A stretch of 64,000 nt of DNA from contig NZ_VRLV01000001.1 of assembly GCF_009760925.1 (NCBI RefSeq), positions 496,001-560,000 of the forward strand, read 5' to 3'. Source of the stretch: Nonomuraea typhae (GTDB lineage Bacteria; Actinomycetota; Actinomycetes; Streptosporangiales; Streptosporangiaceae). Positions 8,119 through 16,814 of this stretch are shown in pieces. Under the pieces are notes generated by a model that searched no databases, was not told the DNA's origin, and saw nothing but the letters and a program-made list of their open reading frames with translations. Numbering within the stretch: the stretch's first letter is position 1; each line of letters starts with the position of its first letter. Made by a program: the position numbers and the translations under genes.

Positions 8119-11100
8119 TCAGACGCGCCGCAGCCGGAACGTCAGGCCCAGGTCCGCGTCGCTGAACTCCGGCAGCTCCGCCGCCCCTTCGTGCACCGAC
8201 GAGGCCAGCACCTCGTCCGCCACCAGCCCGCCGTCGGTGCGCAGGGCACCGGCCAGCTCGGGAGACGACGTCTGCCACCACAACTCGATCCGGTCCGTGA
8301 TGGCCAGCCCGCTGGACTTGCGGGCGTCCTGCACGAGCCGGATGACCTCACGGATCAGCCCGGCGCGCCGCAGCTCGTCCGTCATGGCCAGGTCGAGGGC
8401 GACGGTCTCGCCGGTGCCGGTGTCGATGGCGCCGGTCTCGACGGCCCAGCCGGAGCGGGGCTGTTCGGTGACGATCACGTCGTCGGGCCCGACGGAGACG
8501 ATGCCGAGATCGTCCGTCTCGAGCTCCGCCGTACCACCCGAGCGCAGGACGCGGGCCAGCGCGGCGGGGTCTGCGGCGGCGACCGCGCCGGCGACGACCT
8601 TGGTCTGGGAGCCGAACCGCTTGCCCAGCGCCCGGAAGTTGGGCTTGACCGTGTAGGAGACGAGGTCGGCGCTGTAACCGGACATGTCCTCCAAGGTCTG
8701 GACGTTGAGCTCGTCGGCGATCAGGTCGCGCAGTTCGACGGGCAGCGTGGGCCAGTCGTGGGCGCCGACCAGGGCGCGGCCCAGCGGCTGGCGGGTCTTC
8801 ACGCCGGAGGAGGCCCGGGCGGAGCGGCCCAGTTCCACGAGGCGGCGGACCAGCGCCATCTGCTGGGACAGCACGGGGTTGAGCAGGTCCTCGCGTACGG
8901 CGGGCCAGGACGTGAGGTGGACCGAGGCCGGGTCGCCTTCCCGGCGCAGCACGTCCCACAGGTAGTCGGTGACGAACGGGGTGATGGGCGACATGAGCTG
9001 CGTGACCGTCGACAGGCACTCGTACAGCGTGGCGAAGGCGTCCGGCGACCCCTGCCAGAACCGGCGGCGCGAGCGGCGCACGTACCAGTTGGACAGGTCG
9101 TCGAGGAACTCGGCCAGGCGGCGTCCCGCGCGCACCGTGTCGTACTCGTCCAGGGCCGCGGTCACCTCGGCGACCGTGCGGTGGAGTTCCGCGAGGGCCC
9201 AGCGGTCGATGAGGGGGCGCTCGGCGGCCGGGGAGGCGTCCGCGGCGGGCGTCCAGGACGAGGCGTTGGCGTACAGCGTGAAGAAGGAGGCGGTGTTCCA
9301 GTAGGTCAGCAGGACCTTGCGGACGATCTCCTCCAGCGTGCCGTGGCCGACGCGGCGGGCTGCCCAGGGGGAGCCGGAGCAGGCCATGAACCAGCGCAGC
9401 GCGTCGGCGCCGTGCTGGTCCATCAGCGGGATGGGCTGGAGCACGTTGCCGAGGTGCTTGCTCATCTTGCGGCCGTCCTCGGCGAGGATGAGGCCGAGGC
9501 AGAGCACGTTCTCGTAGGAGGACTGGCCGAACACGAGGGTGCCGACGGCCATGAGCGAGTAGAACCAGCCACGGGTCTGGTCGGTGGCCTCGCAGATGAA
9601 CTGGGCCGGGTAGACGCCCTCGGGCCTGCCGCGGGCGCCCCATTGGGCGAACGGCATGGAGCCGGAGTCGTACCAGGCGTCGATGACGTCGGGCACGCGC
9701 CGGGCCAGGCCGCCGCACGCCGGGCAGTCGAAGGTCACGTCGTCGACGTAGGGGCGGTGGGGGTCGAGGGAGGAGAGCTCCTGGCCGGCCAGCGTGCCCA
9801 GTTCCTCCAGGGAGCCGACGCACGTGACGTGGGACTCGTCCTCAGCGCACACCCACAGCGGCAGCGGCGTGCCCCAGTAGCGCGAGCGCGACAGCGACCA
9901 GTCGACGTTGTTGCGCAGCCACTCGCCGAAGCGCCCCCACTTGATCGTGTCGGGGAACCAGTTGGTCTTCTCGTTCTCGGCCAGCATCTGGTCCTTGACC
10001 GCGGTGGTGCGGATGTACCAGGAGGGGAGCGCGTAGTAGAGGAGCGGGGTGTGGCAGCGCCAGCAGTGGGGGTAGCTGTGCTCGAAGTGGCCGCCGCGGA
10101 ACAGCAGGCCGCGGGCGCGCAGGTCCGCGGTGAGGCCCTCGTCGGCGTCCTTGAAGAACTGACCGCCGACCATGGGCACGTCGTCGAGGAAGCGGCCGTC
10201 GGGGCCGATCGGGTTGACGACCGGCATGCCGTACCTCTTGCAGACGGCGAGGTCGTCGGCGCCGAACGCGGGCGCCTGGTGGACCAGGCCGGTGCCGTCC
10301 TCGACCGTGACGTAGTCGCCGAGCACGACGTAGTGGGCGCCGGGACCCTGCTGATTGTTCCCCTCGCTGCGCTCGGGGAAGGCGACCAGGTCGAACGGGC
10401 GGGCGTAGGAGGTGCGCTCGAGCTCGCGGCCGGTGAAGCGGGCCACCTCGGTGGCGCCGTCGCCCAGCACGGCCAGCAGCGGCTCGGCGACGACCAGGAC
10501 CTCGCCGTCCGCGGTGCGCGCCGCGACGTAGGTCACGTCGGGGTGTACGGCTACCGCGGTGTTGGAGACCAGGGTCCACGGGGTCGTCGTCCAGACCAGC
10601 AGCGCGGCGCCGAGCTCCTGGAGGCGGCCGGAGGTGGCGGGCATGCGAACGTAGACCGACGGGGAGGAGACGGTCTCGTAGCCGCCGGGCTGGCCGAGCT
10701 CGTGGTCGGACAGGCCGGTGCCGCAGCGCGGGCAGTAGGGCGTGATGCGGAAGTCGCGGAAGAGCAGGCCCTTGTCGAAGATGACCTTCAGCGACCACCA
10801 GACCGACTCGACGTAGGAGGCGTCCATGGTCCGGTAGGCGGTGGACAGGTCGATCCAGTAGCCCATCCGCTCGGTGAGTTCCTCGAAGGCGTCCACGTGA
10901 CGCAGGACGGATTCGCGGCACTTGGCGTTGAACTCGGCGATGCCGTAGGTCTCGATGTCCTTCTTGCCGGACAGGCCGAGTTCCTTCTCCACGCCGACCT
11001 CGACCGGCAGGCCGTGGCAGTCCCAGCCCGCCTTGCGCGGCACGCTGAAGCCCTGCATGGTCTTGTAGCGGGGGAAGAGGTCCTTGAAGACGCGGGCCTC

Positions 11101-11289
11101 GACGTGGTGGACGCCGGGCAGGCCGTTGGCGGTGGGCGGGCCTTCGTAGAAGACCCAGGACGGGTTGCCTTCGTTCTGCTCGATCGAGCGCTCGAAGATC
11201 TTCCCGTCCCGCCATCGGTCGAGGACCTCGCGCTCGAGCGCGGGCAGGTCGACCTGCGCGGGAAGAGAGCGGAATGAAGGGGAAGACAT
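8119..11289 (-). CDS. ileS: isoleucyl-tRNA synthetase, eukaryote-like type (IleRS2)
   Basis: Charges tRNA-Ile with isoleucine and edits valine. The 1056-residue length and overall style fit the long IleRS2 clade. The class I signature reads ANGLPGVHH (G59, H61, H62), i.e. G-x-H-H instead of H-x-G-H. WTTTPWTL and GTGLVHQAPAFG belong to the editing domain, and KMSKHLGN is the second signature. I start at ATG 11289, where GGAGG lies 11 bases upstream; the frame stays open to 11472, but that part is the T-box leader. A short ERSEGNNQQG insertion sits in the editing domain. Confidence 0.96.
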   Translation of the reverse strand: MSSPSFRSLPAQVDLPALEREVLDRWRDGKIFERSIEQNEGNPSWVFYEGPPTANGLPGVHHVEARVFKDLFPRYKTMQGFSVPRKAGWDCHGLPVEVGVEKELGLSGKKDIETYGIAEFNAKCRESVLRHVDAFEELTERMGYWIDLSTAYRTMDASYVESVWWSLKVIFDKGLLFRDFRITPYCPRCGTGLSDHELGQPGGYETVSSPSVYVRMPATSGRLQELGAALLVWTTTPWTLVSNTAVAVHPDVTYVAARTADGEVLVVAEPLLAVLGDGATEVARFTGRELERTSYARPFDLVAFPERSEGNNQQGPGAHYVVLGDYVTVEDGTGLVHQAPAFGADDLAVCKRYGMPVVNPIGPDGRFLDDVPMVGGQFFKDADEGLTADLRARGLLFRGGHFEHSYPHCWRCHTPLLYYALPSWYIRTTAVKDQMLAENEKTNWFPDTIKWGRFGEWLRNNVDWSLSRSRYWGTPLPLWVCAEDESHVTCVGSLEELGTLAGQELSSLDPHRPYVDDVTFDCPACGGLARRVPDVIDAWYDSGSMPFAQWGARGRPEGVYPAQFICEATDQTRGWFYSLMAVGTLVFGQSSYENVLCLGLILAEDGRKMSKHLGNVLQPIPLMDQHGADALRWFMACSGSPWAARRVGHGTLEEIVRKVLLTYWNTASFFTLYANASSWTPAADASPAAERPLIDRWALAELHRTVAEVTAALDEYDTVRAGRRLAEFLDDLSNWYVRRSRRRFWQGSPDAFATLYECLSTVTQLMSPITPFVTDYLWDVLRREGDPASVHLTSWPAVREDLLNPVLSQQMALVRRLVELGRSARASSGVKTRQPLGRALVGAHDWPTLPVELRDLIADELNVQTLEDMSGYSADLVSYTVKPNFRALGKRFGSQTKVVAGAVAAADPAALARVLRSGGTAELETDDLGIVSVGPDDVIVTEQPRSGWAVETGAIDTGTGETVALDLAMTDELRRAGLIREVIRLVQDARKSSGLAITDRIELWWQTSSPELAGALRTDGGLVADEVLASSVHEGAAELPEFSDADLGLTFRLRRV

Positions 11290-11480
11290 CTCGGGCGGGA
11301 CCTCCACGCTGGTCATGAGGCTGACATGGTGCGTGAAGGGACGAAGCCGTGCGGCTCCGCGGTACCACCCTTCTTGGCCCCGGATAGGGACCCTCTTCGT
11401 TCGGGCTGCGGCCGGTTCTAGTGAGCTCGGGAAGAGCCGTTCTTCCGGCGGCTCCGGGGTGATATCCCTCACAGTCGGGC
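11290..11480 (-). promoter_or_regulatory. T-box leader of ileS (isoleucine)
   Basis: On the - strand, AAGGGTGGTACCGCG (11372 down to 11358) is the T-box sequence that pairs with the uncharged tRNA acceptor end. Upstream, GTGAG/CTCAC (11468-11472 with 11421-11425) and GAGCCG/CGGCTC (11434-11439 with 11449-11454) build stem I. The internal loop reads GGATATCACC, so the specifier is AUC (11463-11461), an isoleucine codon. GAAGGG/CCCTTC (11368-11373 with 11335-11340) encloses the T-box bulge. No run of U follows, and the ileS Shine-Dalgarno lies just downstream, so control is most likely at translation initiation. Confidence 0.93.
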
Positions 11481-11651
11481 CCCATCAACGCCTTGCAGGC
11501 TCAAACCATAACGCAGAGTGGGGCGAAAGACTTCCCCGTTTTCGGGTGGCAGCGTCCGTGGCGGGCAAAGGGGTGGGAATGCTCGTTCCAGCGCAGGAGT
11601 TGAATGCGCGGGGCGGGATAGTACGGGAGGGGTAAACCGATCGGCGGGTCG

Positions 11652-11681
11652 TTTGCCGATCCGTTATCGGGCACCTAAGCT
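11652..11681 (+). promoter_or_regulatory. possible promoter of the dksA-like gene
   Basis: TTTGCC (11652-11657) and TAAGCT (11676-11681) are 18 bp apart, 40 bp before the ATG. The elements are imperfect and were judged by eye. Confidence 0.4.
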
Positions 11682-11721
11682 GCCCGCACCATTTACGGCC
11701 TTGATCAGCATGGAGGCAGCC

Positions 11722-12111
11722 ATGGCGGCAGTCACGCAGACCGCTACCCCGTCGATGTGGTCAGAGCAGGAGCTGGCCGAGGTTCGCGAGTCCCTGCAAA
11801 GGGAGATCGACGAGCTCAACGCGGACATTCTCCGCCACGAGACGGAGATCGCCTCGGGTGATGTGACCCAGGGCGCCGGCGACGACCAGGCGGACGCCGG
11901 AGCCAAGACTTATGAGCGCGAACGCGAGATCGCCCTTACCCTGAATGCACGCGACCTGGTCGCGCAGAACGAACGTGCGATCGCCAGGATCGACGCAGGG
12001 ACCTATGGAGTGTGCGAATCGTGCCAGAAGCCGATCGGCAAGGAGCGCCTGCAGGCGTTCCCGAGGGCGACGCTGTGCGTGACGTGCAAGCAGCGGGAGG
12101 AGCGCAGGTAA
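11722..12111 (+). CDS. DksA/TraR family zinc-finger protein
   Basis: A 129-residue protein with a long helical N-terminal hairpin and a C-terminal C4 zinc finger (C98-x2-C101 and C119-x2-C122) in the arrangement CESCQKPIGKERL ... LCVTC. DksA-type proteins bind RNA polymerase through the secondary channel; actinobacterial members of this size are poorly characterised and often lack the acidic DksA tip pair. ATG 11722 is chosen because GGAGG (11712-11716) lies 5 bp upstream; a further ATG at 11710 overlaps that site. The gene overlaps lspA. Confidence 0.9.
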   Translation: MAAVTQTATPSMWSEQELAEVRESLQREIDELNADILRHETEIASGDVTQGAGDDQADAGAKTYEREREIALTLNARDLVAQNERAIARIDAGTYGVCESCQKPIGKERLQAFPRATLCVTCKQREERR

Positions 12112-12641
12112 AACGCAGGCTCCTGCTGCTGCTGGGCGGCCTCGCCTTCGTCGTCTACGTAGCCGACCTGGTCACCAAGACCGTCGTGCTGCGGACGCTC
12201 GAAGGCGAGCCGCCCAACGTGATCATCCCGGGGGTCCTGCAGTTCCGGGTGATCTTCAACTCGGGCGCGGCGTTCAGCATCGGGACCGGGATGACGTTCG
12301 TGTTCACCATCATCGCCGCGGGCGTGGTGGTCGCGATCATCCGCACCGCCCGTAAGCTGGCCAGCCTGCCGTGGGCGATCACGCTGGGCCTGCTGCTGGG
12401 CGGGGCGCTCGGCAACCTCACCGACCGGCTGCTGCGCTGGCCGTCCGGCTTCGGCCGCTCGACGCAGCTGCAGGGGCACGTGGTGGACTTCATCGAGGTG
12501 CTGCCGGGCAACTTCCCGATCATCGACTACTTTCCGGTCTTCAACATCGCCGACTCGGCGATCGTGTGCGGCGGCATCCTGGCGGTGATCCTGGCCTGGC
12601 GCGGCCTCCAGATCGACGGCACGAGGGAGATCAAGAAGTGA
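12084..12641 (+). CDS. lspA: lipoprotein signal peptidase (signal peptidase II)
   Basis: LspA cleaves the signal peptide of prolipoproteins within the membrane. The catalytic aspartates are visible as D114 in GNLTDRL and D157 in FNIADSAI, with NSGAAFSIG and [10 protein letters not shown] also typical. Four hydrophobic helices are predicted and length is normal. The start is uncertain. A strong GGGAGGAG at 12092-12099 is followed by GTA AAA rather than a standard start, so I use GTG 12084 inside the end of the dksA-like gene. The stop overlaps the next gene by 4 bp (GTGA). Confidence 0.9.
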   Translation: MQAAGGAQVKRRLLLLLGGLAFVVYVADLVTKTVVLRTLEGEPPNVIIPGVLQFRVIFNSGAAFSIGTGMTFVFTIIAAGVVVAIIRTARKLASLPWAITLGLLLGGALGNLTDRLLRWPSGFGRSTQLQGHVVDFIEVLPGNFPIIDYFPVFNIADSAIVCGGILAVILAWRGLQIDGTREIKK

Positions 12642-13567
12642 CCGAGCAGCGGAGCCTGCCCGTGCCCGACGGGCTGGAGGGCGAGCGGCTGGACGCCGCG
12701 CTCTCGCGGCTGTTCGGCTTCTCGCGCACCCGTGCCGCCGAGCTGATCGGCTCCGGTGAGGTGCTGGTGGACGGCAGGGAGGCGGCCAAGTCCGATCGCG
12801 TGCACGCCGGCGCGTGGCTGGACGTCACGATGCCCGCCCCGGTCACCACGCCGATGCCGGTGGCCGAGCCGGTGCCGGGCATGACGGTCGTCTACGAGGA
12901 CGACGACATCGTGGTGGTCAACAAGCCGATCGGCGTGGCCGCCCACCCGACCGTCGGCTGGACCGGGCCCACCGTGATCGGCGGCCTGCTCGGCGCCGGG
13001 CACACCATCGCCACCAGCGGCGCCGCCGAACGCCAGGGCATCGTGCACCGGCTGGACGCCAACACCACCGGGGCGATGGTCGTGGCCAAGAGCGAGCACG
13101 CCTACTCCCACCTCAAGCGCGCCTTCAAGGAGCGCACGGTGGACAAGCGCTACAACGCCCTGGTCCAGGGGCATCCGGACCCGTTCCGCGGCACCGTGGA
13201 CGCGCCGATCGACCGGCACCCGGCCGGCGACGGCCGCTGGGCGGTGGTGGCGGGCGGCAAGCCGTCCGTGACCCACTACGACACGATCGAGGCGTTCCGG
13301 GCGGCCTCACTGCTGGACATCAAGCTGGAGACCGGCCGCACCCACCAGATCCGGGTGCACATGTCGGCGCTGCGCCACCCATGCGTGGGGGACCTGCTGT
13401 ACGGTGCGGACCCGACGCTGGCGGCCCGCCTCGGGGTGACCCGGCAGTGGCTGCACGCGGTCTCGCTGGGCTTCGAGCACCCGTCCACGGGCGAGTGGAC
13501 GTCGTTCTCGACGGACTATCCCGAGGACCTCCAGAAGGCCCTCGACCTGGTGCGCGCCGAGTCCTGA
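12638..13567 (+). CDS. RluA family pseudouridine synthase (RluD-like)
   Basis: Converts uridine to pseudouridine, most likely in 23S rRNA. The N-terminal S4 RNA-binding domain spans about residues 12-80 ([21 protein letters not shown]). The catalytic domain has the family motif HRLDANTTG with catalytic D140, followed by KRYNALVQG and [10 protein letters not shown]. At 309 residues the length is standard. The GTG start overlaps the lspA stop, a pairing (lspA-rluD) widely conserved in Gram-positive and actinobacterial genomes. Confidence 0.94.
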   Translation: MTEQRSLPVPDGLEGERLDAALSRLFGFSRTRAAELIGSGEVLVDGREAAKSDRVHAGAWLDVTMPAPVTTPMPVAEPVPGMTVVYEDDDIVVVNKPIGVAAHPTVGWTGPTVIGGLLGAGHTIATSGAAERQGIVHRLDANTTGAMVVAKSEHAYSHLKRAFKERTVDKRYNALVQGHPDPFRGTVDAPIDRHPAGDGRWAVVAGGKPSVTHYDTIEAFRAASLLDIKLETGRTHQIRVHMSALRHPCVGDLLYGADPTLAARLGVTRQWLHAVSLGFEHPSTGEWTSFSTDYPEDLQKALDLVRAES

Positions 13568-13638
13568 TCACCGGCGCGCCCACGGCCTGGCTGTGCTCAC
13601 AGTCTGTCCGTAGCGGTCACGGTTGCGTTCCCTGTCTT

Positions 13639-13733
13639 TTACGGCAGGCCACCCCCACCCCACCCGCCGACGCGGGCGGGCGCCGATCGTGGGGGTCGCT
13701 TCTCACGCCGGACACACGACCCGCCGCAACGGC
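13639..13733 (+). repeat. 95-bp intergenic element, copy B
   Basis: Second copy, between convergent genes. It matches copy C at 82 of 95 positions without gaps. Nested stems are intact: ACCCCCAC (13651-13658) with GTGGGGGT (13689-13696), enclosing CCCGCC (13663-13668) with GGCGGG (13675-13680). The unpaired TCGCTTCTCAC core follows the outer arm. Confidence 0.82.
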
Positions 13734-13755
13734 GCCCCCTTGACCACCTGGGTGG

Positions 13756-14508
13756 TCAGGACGGCAGCACGCTCTGCGCCACCCGGTGAACGTTGTCCCG
13801 GTCGGCCCGGGTCCCGGTGACCGAGACCACGGCCCAGGCGCCGGGCTTCCACTGCCAGGCCAGCTCGGTGGCCCCGGGCCGCAGCACCGGCTCGTCCAGC
13901 CAGTACGCGGCGCCTTCGTGCACCGGCGGCGCCTTCGTGACCGGGGCGCCGGGTGCCGCGGGCAGGACCTCGGCCAGCGTCGGCGGGATCTGGTCGCCGG
14001 GGTAGATCTCGATGATCGCGTCGCCTCGGTCGTCCGCGCGGGGGGTGTCCAGGCGCAGGGTGACGCGCTGGCGGTCGCGATGGGTCACGTCGCTCTCGGG
14101 GGTGAAGCCGCCGGCCGATCCCACGGTCGCGGGCCGGCTGCCCGGCTGGAACAGCTCCGGAGGCGGCGTCGTGGAAAGGCTCGGGCTGGGCGTGGCACCC
14201 GGCTCCTCCGCCGCGGGGGATGTGCCCGGCTCTCCTGTCGCGGGCGTCTCCGCCGTACGACCCTCGGCCGGCTGGGCGACGGGGATCACGTTGCCCGGCG
14301 GATCGCCCGCGCGGGTCAGCACCACTGCCGGGACGATCACCGCCACGGCCGCCGCCGCCACGCTCGCGCCGATGGCCCGCCTCATCCTGATCCGTCTCCG
14401 TCCCGCCGCCATCGCGGCCGCCACACTGACCCCGGGCCCGTCCTGGCCGGAGGCGGATTCACGCAGCGGCGCCAGTACCCGCCTGGCCTCGCGCTCATCG
14501 GCATCCAT
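13756..14508 (-). CDS. probable anti-sigma factor, single-pass membrane protein
   Basis: A 250-residue protein with a short charged cytoplasmic part (MDADEREARRVLAPLRES), one transmembrane helix at about residues 45-63, a Pro/Thr/Ser/Glu-rich linker and a C-terminal extracytoplasmic domain ending in VHRVAQSVLPS. No zinc-binding HxxxCxxC motif is visible in the cytoplasmic part. It starts inside the last codons of the sigma-factor gene (14-bp overlap), the usual context of a membrane anti-sigma factor. The assignment rests mainly on that context and topology. Confidence 0.72.
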   Translation of the reverse strand: MDADEREARRVLAPLRESASGQDGPGVSVAAAMAAGRRRIRMRRAIGASVAAAAVAVIVPAVVLTRAGDPPGNVIPVAQPAEGRTAETPATGEPGTSPAAEEPGATPSPSLSTTPPPELFQPGSRPATVGSAGGFTPESDVTHRDRQRVTLRLDTPRADDRGDAIIEIYPGDQIPPTLAEVLPAAPGAPVTKAPPVHEGAAYWLDEPVLRPGATELAWQWKPGAWAVVSVTGTRADRDNVHRVAQSVLPS

Positions 14509-15022
14509 CGCGCACCAACCCCTCGAACCCCGCGGCCGTCTCACCCAGCAGCTTCCGCAACGTCGCCAGCCCGCGGGCGGACTGGCTCTTGACGTTCCCG
14601 GCCGAGCAGCCGAGGATCTCGGCCACCTCCGCCACCGGCAGGTCATGAAGGAAGCGCAGCACCAGCACCGCCCGCTGCCTGGGCGGCACCTGCGCCAGCG
14701 CCGCCCGGACGACCGAGCGGGTCTCCACGTCGGGGCCGTGCGCCGCGGGCGGTTCCGGTACGGCGCCGGCCAGCCGTACTCTGCTCCACCAGCCGAGCCG
14801 CTGGTCGTTGAGGAAGCAGCGCACCACGATGGCGTCCACGTACCGGTTGAGGTCGGCCGCCTGCCGGGCGCGTCCCCAGTTCACGTACAGCCTGGTCATG
14901 GCCGTCTGCACCACGTCGTCGGCCCGGTGCGGATCCCTGCACAGGTGGTGGGCCAGCCGTCGCAGCGACGGCAGCCTGGCGTTGACGTAGTCCACGTAGT
15001 CCTGTTCGTGCGCGGCCCGCAC
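14495..15022 (-). CDS. SigE-family ECF RNA polymerase sigma factor
   Basis: A 175-residue sigma factor with region 2 (DYVDYVNARLPSLRRLAHHL, then DDVVQTAMTRLY) and region 4 (LAQVPPRQRAVLVLRFLHDLPVAEVAEILG with CSAGNVKSQSARGLATL). This pattern is that of the actinobacterial SigE family (ECF50-like). GGGGAGG sits 5 bp before GTG 15022; an in-frame GTG at 15028 directly abuts it and is less likely. It is followed by a probable membrane anti-sigma factor, so it may respond to envelope stress; the signal is unknown. Confidence 0.9.
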   Translation of the reverse strand: MRAAHEQDYVDYVNARLPSLRRLAHHLCRDPHRADDVVQTAMTRLYVNWGRARQAADLNRYVDAIVVRCFLNDQRLGWWSRVRLAGAVPEPPAAHGPDVETRSVVRAALAQVPPRQRAVLVLRFLHDLPVAEVAEILGCSAGNVKSQSARGLATLRKLLGETAAGFEGLVRDGCR

Positions 15023-15095
15023 CGCCACCTCCCCGCCGGGTTGATCGGGACATCCTTCCGTTCGTGAGACACGGCCGGGCGGGGGAAAGGTTGCA

Positions 15096-16814
15096 TCACA
15101 CGTCCCACACCCACACCCCGCCCTCCTGCCGTCCCTCGCCCAGCAGCCGGGTGAGGGCGGCGCGCAGCGCCTCCTGCCGTTCGTGGGGGCCGAGGACGAC
15201 GGCGTCGGCCTGCCAGAAGGCGAGGTCCTCGCGGGCCAGGCGGCGTTCCTCCTCGCCGATGGCCGGGAGCCGGCCGGTGTCGCGGACCTCGCGCAGGAGG
15301 GTCGCCGTGGGCCGGGGCGCCACGCCGTACACGCCCTGCCGGCCGGGGCCGTAGGGGCCGACGAAGTAGCCCTCGGGCATCGGGAAGCCGAGCCCGGCGT
15401 CGATCTGCCAGCGCAGGGCGGTGGCGTCCCCGGCGTCCGGGGGCGGGGCGGGCACGAGGGAGCGGCCGGGCGCCACGTGGGCCCGCCAGGCGCCGGTGGT
15501 GAAGAAGGCGGGCGTGGGCGCGCGGTCCCCGGCGGCCAGCGGGAGCGGGAAGACCGGAATGAGCGCTTCGGCGAGGGCGAGGCAGAGCAGCGTCCGCACG
15601 GGCAGCCCGGTCCAGGACAGGCCGAGGGCGTGGTCGGCGGCGACGGCCAGCAGGACGCCGACGGCGGCGGCGGTCACGAGCGTGAAGCGCGACTCCAGCA
15701 CCGATTCGAACAGCGGCAGGCCGGACAGCACTCCCCACGGGCCGGCCATTCCGGTTTCGGCGCCGCCGAACGTGATCTCAGGGCCGAGCGACAGCACCAC
15801 GCCCGTGAAAGCCGTCAGGCCCGCACCCACCACGACCGGCTTGCGGCGCAACCAGAGCACGATCCCGATCGCCAGCACGGCCAGCGGCCAGCCGAAGAAG
15901 GCGTTCTGCTCGGTCCGGTTCATCGACAGCGACCCGGCCACCGCCTCGTCGCCCGCCAGCGACCGCCCGGCATGGGCCACCAGCGCCTTCACGTCGTTGC
16001 CCGCCGGACCGTGGATCAGCCCGTCGTAGCTCTGCGGGCCCGCGAACTGGTAGACCAGCGCCGCCCCGGTCAGCGCCACGCACACCAGCGCCGCCACGCA
16101 GACCCCGCCCAGCATCGGCCGCAGCGCCGGCAGCGCCCCCTGCGGCCCGGCCGGGCCGTAACCGGGCCAGAAGACGGCCAGGCCGTACCCGAGGCAGAAG
16201 ACGGCCAGGCCCACGAAGGCCAGCAGCAGCGCCTCCTCGCCCAGGAACACCTGGTAGGCGGCGAGCAGCCCGAGCAGCGTCCCGTCCCGCAGCACCCGGC
16301 GGCGCCGGTGCAACGCCACCACGCGGGCGCAGATCAGCGGGATGACGAACAGGACGACGAAGTTCGGATGGGCGTTGGCGTGGGAGACGATCGGCGGGGC
16401 GAACCCGCAGAACGCCGCGCCGACCCCGGCCGCGGCCCGGGAGGCGATCACGTGCCGCGACAGCAGCCGGTACCAGGCGAACGCGCTGCCGGCCAGCCCG
16501 AGTGTCAGCACCACGGTCCACGTCGCCGTCGGGCCCAGCAGGAGCGTCAGCGGCGTCAGCGGAACCGACAGGCCCAGCATGACCGTGTTGGCCATGAGGT
16601 TCACCCCGAGGGGGTGGTTCTGGAGGGTGGTGAAGAGCGGGAAGTCGCCGCCGGCCACGTTCCGGGCGGTGACGGCGAAGAACCACTCCCACTGGTTCTG
16701 GTCCTGGCCGCCGTCGACGAGGTAGCCGCCGGACCACAGGCCGGACAGGACGTAGCCGGCCAGCGCCAGGCAGCCGAGCGCGAACGCGGCGTCGGCCCGC
16801 CACCCGTGCCTCAT
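15096..16814 (-). CDS. polytopic membrane protein, GT-C glycosyltransferase-like
   Basis: 572 residues with about ten hydrophobic helices and a long soluble C-terminal region from roughly residue 430. The first extracellular loop has acidic and aromatic residues (GGQDQNQWEWFF), as in GT-C enzymes that use polyprenyl-phosphate sugars. A conserved-looking ANAHPNF lies in another loop. It starts in a 4-bp overlap with the preceding polyprenyl-phosphate glycosyltransferase gene, which could supply its lipid-linked sugar. The acceptor is unknown and no family name can be given with certainty. Confidence 0.7.
   Translation of the reverse strand: MRHGWRADAAFALGCLALAGYVLSGLWSGGYLVDGGQDQNQWEWFFAVTARNVAGGDFPLFTTLQNHPLGVNLMANTVMLGLSVPLTPLTLLLGPTATWTVVLTLGLAGSAFAWYRLLSRHVIASRAAAGVGAAFCGFAPPIVSHANAHPNFVVLFVIPLICARVVALHRRRRVLRDGTLLGLLAAYQVFLGEEALLLAFVGLAVFCLGYGLAVFWPGYGPAGPQGALPALRPMLGGVCVAALVCVALTGAALVYQFAGPQSYDGLIHGPAGNDVKALVAHAGRSLAGDEAVAGSLSMNRTEQNAFFGWPLAVLAIGIVLWLRRKPVVVGAGLTAFTGVVLSLGPEITFGGAETGMAGPWGVLSGLPLFESVLESRFTLVTAAAVGVLLAVAADHALGLSWTGLPVRTLLCLALAEALIPVFPLPLAAGDRAPTPAFFTTGAWRAHVAPGRSLVPAPPPDAGDATALRWQIDAGLGFPMPEGYFVGPYGPGRQGVYGVAPRPTATLLREVRDTGRLPAIGEEERRLAREDLAFWQADAVVLGPHERQEALRAALTRLLGEGRQEGGVWVWDV

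Noticed and set aside
8110..11277. Very long open frame on the + strand opposite ileS
   Set aside because: Its product is Gly/Arg/Val/Asp-rich low-complexity, it mirrors ileS codon bias, and it has no start signals. It is an antisense shadow of a GC-rich gene.
11290..11472. N-terminal extension of IleRS by 61 residues
   Set aside because: The codons coincide with the T-box stem I and T-box sequence, and a ribosome-binding site precedes the internal ATG 11289.
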